The position numbers and the translations under genes were made by a program. From JADJRG01 sp964474905 (GTDB lineage Bacteria; Myxococcota_A; Polyangia; Nannocystales; Nannocystaceae): DNA of 64,000 nucleotides. Positions 7,877-18,022 of this stretch are shown here, one piece after another. Under the pieces are notes generated by a model, which was not told the origin of the DNA, searched no databases, and saw nothing but the letters and a program-made list of their open reading frames with translations. How positions within the stretch are numbered: position 1 is the stretch's first letter; every line of letters starts with the position of its first letter. The stretch lies in assembly GCA_964474905.1 (NCBI GenBank), contig CAYYUP010000003.1:128036-192035 (forward strand), given 5' to 3'.

Positions 7877-9097
7877 TCAGGCGCCCCCTTGATCGCTGGC
7901 GGCGAGCGCCTCAAATCGGTGGAGTTGACGACGGTAGTAGGCGGTCTTGGGTTCGAGCTTGGACGCTGTGCGCATGGCGGCGAGGGCCTTGGTCTCGTTG
8001 CCGACCAGATGAGCGAGCTCGGCACGGAGGTAGTGGAGTTCGGCGTTGTCGGGCTCGGCCTGGATGCCGGCCTCGACCGCGCGCAGGCCGGCCGTCGGCT
8101 GGCAGCGCTCGCGAAAGGAAAACCACCCGTAGCTCGCCCGGAGGCTGACGTCTTTGGGGTCGGTTGCGATCATCGCCTCGAGGCTGGCGATAGCCTGGTC
8201 GCTGCGGCCGAGCTTGTGCAGCTGCCGGCCGACGGAGCGGCGCGAGCGGGTAGCTTCGCGGCTCTTGGGGAAGCGCTGCTGGAGTTCTTGGTAGCGGGCG
8301 ATCGCCGCCTCGGGATCGCCGTCGAGCTTGGCGACTAGGAAGGCCGCCTGATCGTAGAGGGCCTTGGCGGCGAGGCCTTTTTTGTTGTCGGGATCGCCGG
8401 CGATCACCAGCTTGTAGGCTGCGTCGGCCTCGTCGCGGCGGGCGGCCAGGGCGTAGGCGAGGCCGAGGTGGTAGCGAGCCTGCAGATCGTCGGGAGTGGC
8501 TGCAGCAGTGCTTGCGAGGGCGGCGATCGGATCGCCCCCTTTGACGATTTTGGCGAGGCCGGAGAGCAGGGTGCTGTCGTCGGCGACCTCGACCAGACGC
8601 CCCATTTCGACCCCGTCGGCGCTCAGGACCAGGAGCGTTGGATAGGCCTGGACCCGGTAGCGCTCGGTCAGCTCGGGGCCCTGGTCCTTTTCGGCGTCGA
8701 GCTTGACCGCGATAAAACGCTCGCGGACAAAATTGCCGACGGAGGGCAGGGTGAAGACTTCTTCTTCGAGTTCGTGACAGGAGTGGCACCAGTAGGCGCC
8801 GACATCGACGAGCACGAGCTTGCCCTCAAGCTTGGCGGTCGCGAGCGCCGCCTCGAAGGTGCCCTCAAAGAAGGGAAAGGCGACGACGACCTGACCGTCA
8901 GCCCGGACCCCAGGTGCGGCCTTGACTCGGGTGTTGGTGTCGGCGTTGGCGACTTTGTTGTCCGCAGAGGAGCTGTCCTTACGAGCAGTATCGTCACGCC
9001 CGACCGGAGCAGCAGGGCCGCAGCTGCCGGCAAAAATTGTCGAAGCCAGGAGCCCCGAGAGCGTCAGGAGCAGGGGCGAGCGCGGCCAGATGATCAC
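7877..9097 (-). CDS. Thioredoxin-fold lipoprotein with TPR repeats
   Basis: Start placed at GTG 9097, where a lipoprotein signal begins (MIIWPRSPLLLTLSGLL, lipobox AGSC); the frame is open further upstream but is not protein-like there. After a polar linker comes a thioredoxin domain with WCHSC, followed by the KLDAEKDQ and QAYPTLLVL (cis-Pro) elements. It is closest in pattern to the DsbD C-terminal / thioredoxin_7 type. The remaining 220 residues are TPR-like helices (LGLAYALAAR, YGWFSFRE and similar). The protein is likely periplasmic and may reduce or isomerise client proteins held by the TPRs. It is divergent from clpB and followed without a gap by the small membrane protein gene. Confidence 0.78.
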   Translation of the reverse strand: MIIWPRSPLLLTLSGLLASTIFAGSCGPAAPVGRDDTARKDSSSADNKVANADTNTRVKAAPGVRADGQVVVAFPFFEGTFEAALATAKLEGKLVLVDVGAYWCHSCHELEEEVFTLPSVGNFVRERFIAVKLDAEKDQGPELTERYRVQAYPTLLVLSADGVEMGRLVEVADDSTLLSGLAKIVKGGDPIAALASTAAATPDDLQARYHLGLAYALAARRDEADAAYKLVIAGDPDNKKGLAAKALYDQAAFLVAKLDGDPEAAIARYQELQQRFPKSREATRSRRSVGRQLHKLGRSDQAIASLEAMIATDPKDVSLRASYGWFSFRERCQPTAGLRAVEAGIQAEPDNAELHYLRAELAHLVGNETKALAAMRTASKLEPKTAYYRRQLHRFEALAASDQGGA

Positions 9098-9313
9098 CGC
9101 CGAACAGTGCCGCGGAAGATTCTCGGGTGCAAGTTTCAGATCGTGTGCAACAGCGGCGGGAGGCGGACGAACACCTTCAAGTCCGCACTTCTCGCAGGAG
9201 ATCGTCGGCGCTGGGCCAAGCCCGAGGTAGCGACCTGCCCTTGCGCCCCCAGAGATCATGAACACCCTACGAGAGAAGCCCCAAACAGGCCGCACAGGCC
9301 AAAGGAACACAGT

Positions 9314-11923
<2,610 letters not shown>

Positions 11924-11969
11924 TTGCGCGAAGGGGGCAGCGGCCTAGCAAAACAGGCTGCGAGTCGGG

Positions 11970-11997
11970 GGGCTGAGCGCTGTGTAGCGCTCAGCCC
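11970..11997 (+). terminator. Perfect 12-bp hairpin after clpB
   Basis: GGGCTGAGCGCT, loop GTGT, AGCGCTCAGCCC, followed by TCTGTGTTGG. The stem is perfect, but the downstream T-tract is weak, so termination may need Rho. It lies 46 bp after the clpB stop and just before the next gene. Confidence 0.6.
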
Positions 11998-12030
11998 TCT
12001 GTGTTGGTTGTGGGTGTAGTCTCGCCGCCG

Positions 12031-13245
12031 ATGCGCGAGCGAGGCCGAGCGTTGGACCCCGAGGGGAGCTGCGAGCAGGGCGGCAAAAAGGCGACCAAGG
12101 GCGCTGCTCGACGTCGCCGTGTGCTCCTCACCTGGGGGCTCTCGATGGTCGGCGGCGCTTTGCTGCTAGTGCTGGCCTCGCAGCGTCTCGAGGTGATCCC
12201 GAACTCGATCGAGATCGTACGTCCAGAACTCTTTGCCTGGGCGATCGCTCTGCATCTGCCCTACGCCGCGATCCGGGCGCTGCGCCTGCGTTACGCCCTA
12301 GACCCGTTGGTGCGCGCGCAGGCGGGGTGTTCTCTCGATCNNNNNNNNNNNNNNNNNNNNNNNNNNNNNNNNNNNNNNNNNNNNNNNNNNNNNNNNNNNN
12401 NNNNNNNNNNNNNNNNNNNNNNNNNNNNNNNNNNNNNNNNTCTCGATCGCCTGCCGCCCCGTGTGCTCTACGGCAGCGGCTGGCTCTCGTTTGCCGTGAT
12501 CATGTTGCTGCCTCTGCGCCTGGGCGAACTCTCGCGGCCGCTTTTGCTCCGACGGGCGCAGATCCCCGGGATCGGCCTAGGCGAGGCGATCTCTGCGGTG
12601 GCGACGGAGCGTGTTGTCGACGGTCTGATGGTCGTCGGCTTGCTCTTCGGCGGTCTCGCGCTGGCGGCTCCGAGTGCTGGTGCGGCGGCACTCGGGGAGG
12701 TGCGGGCGGTCGGGCAGCTGATGGCCGTGATCTTCGGCGTCGGCCTTGCCGCGGTGATCATGGTCTCGAGGGCGCCGGAGAGCGCGATCTCTCGGCTGCG
12801 CCTGGGTTCGCGGGCGGCATCTCTGGTGCGTCGTCTGGCCGCCGCGATCAGACCGCTCGGACGACCCGCCCAGGGAGTGCCATTTCTCCTCTGGTCGCTC
12901 GTCTACTGGGCGATCACGGTGACTCAGCTGTGGTTATGCGCGCGGGCCTGCGGTCTCGATCTCGAGGCCGCCCAAGCGGCGGCGATCGTCGCGACGATCG
13001 GCCTCAGCATTCAGCTACCGGGTGGGCCCGCCCAGGCCGGCTCGTTTCAGGTCGGCGCGGCTGCGGGTCTCAGTCTTTTCGTGAACTCTTCAGCAAACGG
13101 GGCGCTACAGGGCCCTGCCGTGAGTTTTAGTGCGCTGATGTACCTTCTGAGCCTCGGCGGGACTTTTTTCCTGGCATTGCCGGGGGCCTGGCTCCTGCGG
13201 CCAGGTACAGAGCCTGCAGCGGACGGCGCTCGGCCAGTGAAATAA
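12031..13245 (+). CDS. Flippase-like membrane protein (LPG-synthase TM / UPF0104 fold), interrupted by an assembly gap
   Basis: ATG 12031 is preferred over the upstream TTG 12001. The product has a basic N-terminus and about eight hydrophobic segments, with the family-typical block AVIMLLPLRLGELSRPLLLRR-like (only the core LLPLRLGELSRP is cited) and a late SIQLPGGPAQAGSFQ element as in the lysylphosphatidylglycerol synthase transmembrane family (PF03706). Such proteins move lipids or lipid-linked precursors across the inner membrane. A 100-N gap at 12341-12440 lies in it, but eight identical bases flank the gap in the same frame and the joined protein already has normal family length there. 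A TAGTCT hexamer eight bases before the ATG might be a -10 of a leaderless transcript. Confidence 0.75.
   Translation: MRERGRALDPEGSCEQGGKKATKGAARRRRVLLTWGLSMVGGALLLVLASQRLEVIPNSIEIVRPELFAWAIALHLPYAAIRALRLRYALDPLVRAQAGCSLDXXXXXXXXXXXXXXXXXXXXXXXXXXXXXXXXXXLDRLPPRVLYGSGWLSFAVIMLLPLRLGELSRPLLLRRAQIPGIGLGEAISAVATERVVDGLMVVGLLFGGLALAAPSAGAAALGEVRAVGQLMAVIFGVGLAAVIMVSRAPESAISRLRLGSRAASLVRRLAAAIRPLGRPAQGVPFLLWSLVYWAITVTQLWLCARACGLDLEAAQAAAIVATIGLSIQLPGGPAQAGSFQVGAAAGLSLFVNSSANGALQGPAVSFSALMYLLSLGGTFFLALPGAWLLRPGTEPAADGARPVK
12341..12440. other. Assembly gap (100 N) with identical 8-bp flanks
   Basis: The left flank ends in TCTCGATC and the right flank begins with TCTCGATC. Overlapping these gives one uninterrupted frame (CSLDRLPPRV). 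The gap may therefore be zero or negative in length rather than missing sequence. Confidence 0.9.
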
Positions 13246-13588
13246 GCAGCGCGGCGATCTCGATGGCGACTGGGCCAGTGCCGATGCCGCGGCCCGGTCG
13301 GAGGATCTCGCAGCCGGGGTCGGGCAGATGAATTTCGCGAAAACGGAGCGCTTTCAGCTTCTTGAGTATATTTTGTCGAGCAAAAACGCTCGTGCCGAAA
13401 GGTCTTTCAGGGGCTCCCGCAGGGGCTCTGGACAGACAGAAGGCGGCCTCTCTGTCAATTTTACGAGTCGAGGCGGTAGGGCGCTCCGCGGCCTTTGTGG
13501 TCGGGAGCGCGGCGCCGTTGCTGGCCTGGGGGCGGGCGGGTATGCTCCCGCGCACGTCGCCGCGCCCCGGCGGCGCTCAGGAGAAGAG
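13246..13588. other. 343-bp intergenic region with a possible weak terminator
   Basis: No protein-like frame was found. At 13431-13456 an imperfect inverted repeat (GACAGACAG / CTCTCTGTC) is followed by AATTTT and could end the flippase transcript. The AT-rich stretch near 13360-13380 (TTGAGTATATTTT) and TATGCT near 13541 are candidate promoter pieces for the following lipoprotein gene, but neither has a full matching partner box. Confidence 0.4.
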
Positions 13589-15082
13589 ATGAAGCGCAGC
13601 CTCCGTGTCTTGACCCTCGCTAGCCTTGTGATCGCCCTCGCCGCCTGCGGCAAGAAGGGCGAGGACTCCCAGACGCCGGGCGGCTCATCAGGCGCTCCGG
13701 TCGATCAGGACGCCAAACTCAAAGAGGCCAAGGCCAAGGCCAAGTCCGACACTTTGATCGAGCAGGCGAACGCCGACCTCTCGCGCGGGCGTTACGTCTC
13801 GGCGCGCAAGAAGGCCACCGATGCCCTCGCCGTCGACGCCAACAACGCCAACGCCTACGCAGTGCTCGGCGCCTCCAACTGGCGCGCCGGGGATTACGAA
13901 GCATCGACCAAGGCCTTTAAAGAGGCGATCGAGATCGACAAGAGCAACTTCGGTGCGCTCTTAGGCCTCGCTCGCAACTACCAGGCCGCGGGTCGCCACG
14001 CCGAGGCGATCGAACTCGCCGATCGGGCCGCGGGCGGCGACGCCAAGCAGGTCGATCCGATGCTCACCAAGCTGTGGAGCTACTACGCGATGCTCGACGC
14101 CGGCAACGCGGTCAAGGCGATCGATGGCATTTTTCAAAACATCGGCGAAGATCCGATCGTGCCGATCGTGCAGGCGCTCGCCGCCTTCATTCGCCCCCTC
14201 GAGGGCGCCGGCGAGTTGATCGTGATCGAGGGACAAAAGGGCTCCTCGAGTGCGGGCCTGGATGTCGACGGCGGTCTCAAATTTACCGGTGCGGTGATCG
14301 GCGGCGACTTCCAGCAGGTCGTCTTCTTTGAGCTCCGCGAGGAGGCCCGGATCCACAGCGCGCTCGCTGCCAAGCTCGGCCTTAAGTCCCTCGGCAAGGT
14401 CAAGCCCATCGGCGGTGCTGCGGAACTCGACCTGGTGCTGGTGCCCGAGGTCAAAATCGGCGACCTCAAGATCAAGGCGATCCCGGCGCTCGTCGACGAC
14501 CTCTCGCCCTACGCCTCGATCGGCGAGGTCCCGGGCATGCTCTTCGGTCGCCAGGTGTTTAGCCGGCTCGGCTCGGTCACCTTCGATTTCCCGAACTCGA
14601 GCCTCGAGGTCACCGCTGAGGTGCCCGCAGGTCCGCCCGCAGGGGCTTCCGAGGCGCCGCTGCTGCTGCTCGACATGCACATCCTTTTGGTGCCGATCAC
14701 CAAGGTCGTGCTCGATGGCTCAGACTTTCCCTTTTATGCCTGGATCGGCGGCCGCTACAAAGCTGGCATGGCGGTGACTCGTCGCTCGTACATCAAGAGC
14801 GGTAGGCGGCCAAGTGATCTCGACGAACTCGACGATCCGACGCAGGGCCTGAAGATGGTCTACTTCGAGGACGTCGCCGTCGGCGATCATGTGACCAAGG
14901 GCGTCGGCGGCCTCGTGCTCGCCAACAGCCCGCCGGATCCCGATCTCGCCCAGATCATCAACGGCACGACCTTTGAGCTCGGCGGTTACATCAACCTCGC
15001 GTTGATGAAGGGCATGAAGATGACCTGGGTACCCTCGGCCGGCAAGCTCTACCTCAGCGGCCGGACTCCGAGCGGCGGCTGA
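13589..15082 (+). CDS. TPR lipoprotein with two degenerate retropepsin-like domains
   Basis: ATG 13589 has AGGAGA five bases upstream. The 497-aa product starts with a lipoprotein signal (lipobox LAAC) and then TPR repeats (about 45-140). The next part follows the plan of bacterial aspartyl-protease (retropepsin-like) domains. A strand leads into the place of the DTG loop, then HSALAAKLGLKS corresponds to the helix after it, later GMLFGRQVFSRLGSVTFDF corresponds to the LGxdfLxxxxxxxDy closing motif. In place of the catalytic DTG is a FELREE stretch, so this copy should be inactive. A second similar unit (about 345-490, FPFYAWIGGRY then AVTRRSYIKS) also lacks DTG. It may be a periplasmic binding scaffold; the family reading is an inference from pattern. 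Confidence 0.6.
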   Translation: MKRSLRVLTLASLVIALAACGKKGEDSQTPGGSSGAPVDQDAKLKEAKAKAKSDTLIEQANADLSRGRYVSARKKATDALAVDANNANAYAVLGASNWRAGDYEASTKAFKEAIEIDKSNFGALLGLARNYQAAGRHAEAIELADRAAGGDAKQVDPMLTKLWSYYAMLDAGNAVKAIDGIFQNIGEDPIVPIVQALAAFIRPLEGAGELIVIEGQKGSSSAGLDVDGGLKFTGAVIGGDFQQVVFFELREEARIHSALAAKLGLKSLGKVKPIGGAAELDLVLVPEVKIGDLKIKAIPALVDDLSPYASIGEVPGMLFGRQVFSRLGSVTFDFPNSSLEVTAEVPAGPPAGASEAPLLLLDMHILLVPITKVVLDGSDFPFYAWIGGRYKAGMAVTRRSYIKSGRRPSDLDELDDPTQGLKMVYFEDVAVGDHVTKGVGGLVLANSPPDPDLAQIINGTTFELGGYINLALMKGMKMTWVPSAGKLYLSGRTPSGG

Positions 15083-15096
15083 GCACTGCGCACTGC
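15083..15096. repeat. Two-unit heptamer GCACTGC directly after a stop codon
   Basis: GCACTGC occurs twice in tandem immediately after the TGA at 15080-15082. It is short, but it matches the 7-bp period of the arrays at 1495 and 15901. Confidence 0.7.
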
Positions 15097-15115
15097 GGTT
15101 TAAGCTCGCGATCAA

Positions 15116-15140
15116 GAGGAGGACCACCAGGGTCCTCCTC
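15116..15140. terminator. Hairpin between convergent genes
   Basis: A perfect 10-bp inverted repeat, GAGGAGGACC / GGTCCTCCTC, with a 5-nt loop lies between the lipoprotein stop (15082) and the SDR stop (15163). It is symmetric and could stop transcription in both directions, although no T-tract follows on either side. Confidence 0.55.
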
Positions 15141-15162
15141 GGTCGCTTTGAGCCGCGACGAG

Positions 15163-15894
15163 CTAGACCGGGATGATCGCGCCGGTCACCGATGCGTTGG
15201 CCGGCGCTGCGAGGTAGAGCAGCGTCGGGGCGATCTGCGAGGGGGCGGTCCAGGTGCTGGTATCGGCGTCTGGCATCGCCGCGCGATTGGTCGGCGTGTC
15301 GATGATCGAGGGTGCGATCGCGTTGACCCAGATGCCCTCGGAGCGCAGCTCTTCGGCGAGCGATCGGGTAAGGGCGCTGACCGCCGCTTTGCTCATCGCG
15401 TAGACGCTCATGCCGGCGCTCGGCTTGTCTAGGGCCTGGGTAGTGACATTGACCAGACGTCCGCCCGTGCCCTGCGCGCGCAGGACTGCGAGTGCCTCGC
15501 GGCAGCAGAGAAAGGCCGTGAGCGCGTTGATCTCGATCTGTCTCTCTAGACAGGCACGAGAGGCGTCGGCGATCGGTGTCCAGTGGAAACCACCGGCGAC
15601 TTGCACCGATGCCCAGAGCTCGGGGAGGCCGCGATAGTAGGTGGCGACAGCGGCCTCGTCGCGGAGGTCGACCGAGAGCGTGTAGTCGACGCCGTCGATG
15701 CGCAGCTCGTCGGCCAACTGCTCTTGTACGCAGGGCACATGGACCAGCGCGCCGACTTCGGCAAATGCGTGCACGACGGCCGGACCGAGCCCGCCGGTGC
15801 CGCCAGTGATCACCACGTGGCGACCGAAGAGCCCCATCGAGGGCGCCTGTGCTTGCTCGTTGGTGTGTCCGGGATTGTTGTCCTCTGCTCGCAT
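15163..15894 (-). CDS. Short-chain dehydrogenase/reductase
   Basis: A 243-aa classical SDR. The Rossmann motif TGGTGGLG is near 30-37 and the catalytic YAMSK pair is present. The position 13 residues before the Tyr, normally Ser, reads Thr here (NVTTQA), which is less usual. ATG 15894 starts right after a heptamer array; an internal ATG at 15837 (MGLFGRHVV) is an equally plausible start. The C-terminus is short and ends in TGAIIPV, the usual SDR end. It is downstream of the cytochrome gene on the same strand with a 37-bp spacer. Substrate cannot be inferred. Confidence 0.85.
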   Translation of the reverse strand: MRAEDNNPGHTNEQAQAPSMGLFGRHVVITGGTGGLGPAVVHAFAEVGALVHVPCVQEQLADELRIDGVDYTLSVDLRDEAAVATYYRGLPELWASVQVAGGFHWTPIADASRACLERQIEINALTAFLCCREALAVLRAQGTGGRLVNVTTQALDKPSAGMSVYAMSKAAVSALTRSLAEELRSEGIWVNAIAPSIIDTPTNRAAMPDADTSTWTAPSQIAPTLLYLAAPANASVTGAIIPV

Positions 15895-15900
15895 GATTGT

Positions 15901-15928
15901 GCTCTGTGCTCTGTGCTCTGTGCTCTGT
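15901..15928. repeat. Four-unit heptamer GCTCTGT between two same-strand genes
   Basis: GCTCTGT occurs four times and occupies almost the whole 37-bp spacer between the cytochrome stop and the SDR start. On the transcribed strand it reads ACAGAGC x4, ending six bases before ATG 15894. Changes in copy number would move the distance between the two genes and any ribosome entry site. Confidence 0.95.
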
Positions 15929-15931
15929 TTG

Positions 15932-17002
15932 TTAGGCCGTTGGATCGGCGAGGAGCTTCTCCATATACCACTTCACCAGGCGCAGCTCCTCTTCGGTCGC
16001 CTCCATCTCATTCTCGTCGATCATGCGCTGGAGCAGGTCGTCGATCTCGACGCTGGTGGTCGGCATTTCGCCCTCGACATCGCTGAACTCGTGGCATTGG
16101 GTGCAGAGGCTCTCGTAGGTGCTCTGCGCCGTGGCAGCGTCCACGACGAGGGCGCCCGCGGTTGTATTCTCGGCGGCGACGAGGTCGCGAAGGGCGTCGC
16201 GGCTCTCTTGGCGCTCGGCATCGGCCCGCTTCTGGACCTTGACGGAGCGCTGGATGTCGCGGGTGATCGCCACTAAGTAGGCGGAGACGGTCCAGAGTTC
16301 GCGATCGGTCATCGGCGCGCCGAAGGTCGGCTTGACCGCCATGCGTTCGACGGTTTTCCACCAGGCCGCCGGTGATCGCGGACGGATCAAGATGGTCTTT
16401 AGATCATGGCATTCGACGCACTTGCGCACGAGCACATTGCGGCCCGATCGGAGGGCATCGAGGCTCGCGAGTTCGACCAGCGGCGCCTCCTTGGGCAAAC
16501 CGGCCAGGGGCAGCAGACGGGCGACACGCTCGCGATTTTCGATCGAGTAGACGCCGCCGCCGACCGCCGAGGAGGCGAGCGCGAACTCGCGGAGGGCAAA
16601 GGGAATCGACAGGCCCGAGAGCAGCACCGTGCAGAGCAGGAGGCCGACCCCGAGCGCCGGCATCCACTCCTCGAGGTGGCGGAAGAAACGGATGATCGAG
16701 AGCTTGAGCAGGAGGATCACGCCGATGGTCATGCCGAGCATCAGGTGCACGACGGTGCGCGCGGGCAGCTCGACCTGGTAGAGCCAGAGCCGCGGCACCA
16801 TCTCGTACATCATCACCACATAGATGAGCACGTAGACCCAGCCGAGGATCCGGTGGAGACGCATCAAGTTGGGCGGTGCGGTGCTCGTCCGTGTCTCCTT
16901 GTCGTAGGGAAAACCCCAGAGGTAGAACATCAAGAAAACCGCGGCGAAGCCGGTGATCAAGAAGAGGATGCCGAGAGTGACGCTGAGGGCGATGTCCATC
17001 AT
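15932..17002 (-). CDS. Membrane-anchored dihaem cytochrome c
   Basis: A 356-aa protein with about four transmembrane helices in the first 140 residues (at 5-30, 50-70, 82-102 and 115-135), followed by an extracytoplasmic part with two c-type haem motifs, CVECH (195-199) and CTQCH (300-304). It should carry electrons at the periplasmic face. The membrane part has several His residues (LMRLHRILGW, VVHLMLG, FFRHLEEW) and might bind haem b, which would make it a quinol-linked cytochrome, but this is inference. A TATCAT hexamer lies nine bases upstream of the first ATG and no Shine-Dalgarno is visible. It is followed by the SDR gene. Confidence 0.82.
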   Translation of the reverse strand: MMDIALSVTLGILFLITGFAAVFLMFYLWGFPYDKETRTSTAPPNLMRLHRILGWVYVLIYVVMMYEMVPRLWLYQVELPARTVVHLMLGMTIGVILLLKLSIIRFFRHLEEWMPALGVGLLLCTVLLSGLSIPFALREFALASSAVGGGVYSIENRERVARLLPLAGLPKEAPLVELASLDALRSGRNVLVRKCVECHDLKTILIRPRSPAAWWKTVERMAVKPTFGAPMTDRELWTVSAYLVAITRDIQRSVKVQKRADAERQESRDALRDLVAAENTTAGALVVDAATAQSTYESLCTQCHEFSDVEGEMPTTSVEIDDLLQRMIDENEMEATEEELRLVKWYMEKLLADPTA

Positions 17003-17011
17003 CGTCCGAGG

Positions 17012-17017
17012 ATGATA
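17012..17017 (-). promoter_or_regulatory. -10-like TATCAT close to the start codon (probable leaderless start)
   Basis: On the minus strand TATCAT, five of six matches to TATAAT, is followed by nine bases and then ATG 17002. A start site seven bases past the hexamer would leave almost no leader. No good -35 box is seen at the expected place. Confidence 0.45.
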
Positions 17018-17113
17018 AAGCGAATTCGCGCGCCTCAGGGCAGCTCTTAGAGTGCTCTTCCTTACGTATTGAGCAGTCGGAGGAAGCGTTTTAGAATTGA
17101 CCTGTCTTTTGGG

Positions 17114-17941
17114 TCATGTATTTTGGTTGGCGAGGCCGCCGACGGCGTAGAGCAGCACGGCTGTGGCCGCGCCGACGTTGAGCGAGTCGACGCCCCTGGC
17201 CATCGGGATTGTCAGCTCGAGATCGGCGAGGCGCAAAAGGGCATCGCTGAGGCCCCTTCCTTCGTTGCCGAGCATCAGCGCGGTTCGTTGGCCGCGATCC
17301 CATGTGTTGAGTGACCGGGCTCTGGCGCCGGTCGTTGCGGCGGCGATTTGGAGGTCGGGGTGCGCCTTTTTAAGGTTGTTAAGGGTTACCTCGAGGTTGT
17401 CGACGCGGGCGATGGCGCGGTGCATCGCGAGGTTGTTGCCCATCGCCGCCCGGCTCGCGCGACGGCTCCAGGGATCGCCGCAGCGGGGGCCGAGGATCAG
17501 GAGGTCGACCGCGAAGGCCCGGCACGCGCGGACGATCGCGCCGATGTTGATCGGGTCGACGATGCCCTCGGCGATGAGCAGGGTCAGGGGTGTTTGGCCG
17601 TCGCTGGTGGCGATCGGATCGACGGCGGCGGGGCGCTTGGCCGCGGCCGCGATCCCGCGGTGGCGATCAAAGCCGACGATTTCGGTGAGCAGTGCCGATG
17701 AGGTGATGAAGATCTCGAAGGAGGGCCTGCCCGTGGCCGCCAAGAGCGGCTCCAGCTCCGCCAAACGGGCCTCGCTGACGAGCACACTCTCGATCTCGAG
17801 GTCGCTCTCTAGGAGGCGGCGGACGACGTGCACGGTCTCGACGACGAAGCTGCCCGGGGCGACCGCGCTGTGCTCGTCGGAGCCGCGAAAGCACGCGACC
17901 GCGGGGTCCATTTTGTCGCGGATGATTCGCCGGGTGATCAA
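17114..17941 (-). CDS. SpoU/TrmH-family RNA 2'-O-methyltransferase
   Basis: A 275-aa SPOUT-class enzyme. Motif 1 is DPINIGAIVRAC (129-140) with its conserved Arg138, motif 2 is LGNEGRGLS (224-232), and motif 3 is IPMARGVDSLNVG (245-257), which form the SAM-binding trefoil knot. The N-terminal region (1-110) resembles the RNA-binding domain of TrmH-type rRNA methyltransferases. It should methylate a ribose in tRNA or rRNA; the target nucleotide is not predictable. The start is uncertain: TTG 17941 keeps the usual N-terminal DP-containing segment, ATG 17911 is the alternative. It lies 81 bp downstream of the degenerate-ATPase gene on the same strand. Confidence 0.9.
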   Translation of the reverse strand: MITRRIIRDKMDPAVACFRGSDEHSAVAPGSFVVETVHVVRRLLESDLEIESVLVSEARLAELEPLLAATGRPSFEIFITSSALLTEIVGFDRHRGIAAAAKRPAAVDPIATSDGQTPLTLLIAEGIVDPINIGAIVRACRAFAVDLLILGPRCGDPWSRRASRAAMGNNLAMHRAIARVDNLEVTLNNLKKAHPDLQIAAATTGARARSLNTWDRGQRTALMLGNEGRGLSDALLRLADLELTIPMARGVDSLNVGAATAVLLYAVGGLANQNT

Positions 17942-18022
17942 GGCGGAGAGACTGACTGCCTCCCGCCTGCGCGGTCAAGCCGATGACGGCAAGGCACGCG
18001 TGGACACTGCTTGGGCCAAATT

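Noticed and set aside
8468..9313. An in-frame 282-residue N-terminal extension of ClpB
   Set aside because: It overlaps the coding part of the divergent thioredoxin lipoprotein, has no Clp features, and ATG 9314 has a good ribosome site.
9098..9313. A heat-shock control element (CIRCE or sigma-32 promoter) before clpB
   Set aside because: No TTAGCACTC inverted repeat, and the only CTTGAA points the other way and lacks a matching -10.
15116..15140. A classical intrinsic terminator
   Set aside because: The stem is perfect, but no T-run follows on either strand, so it is listed only as a candidate bidirectional hairpin.
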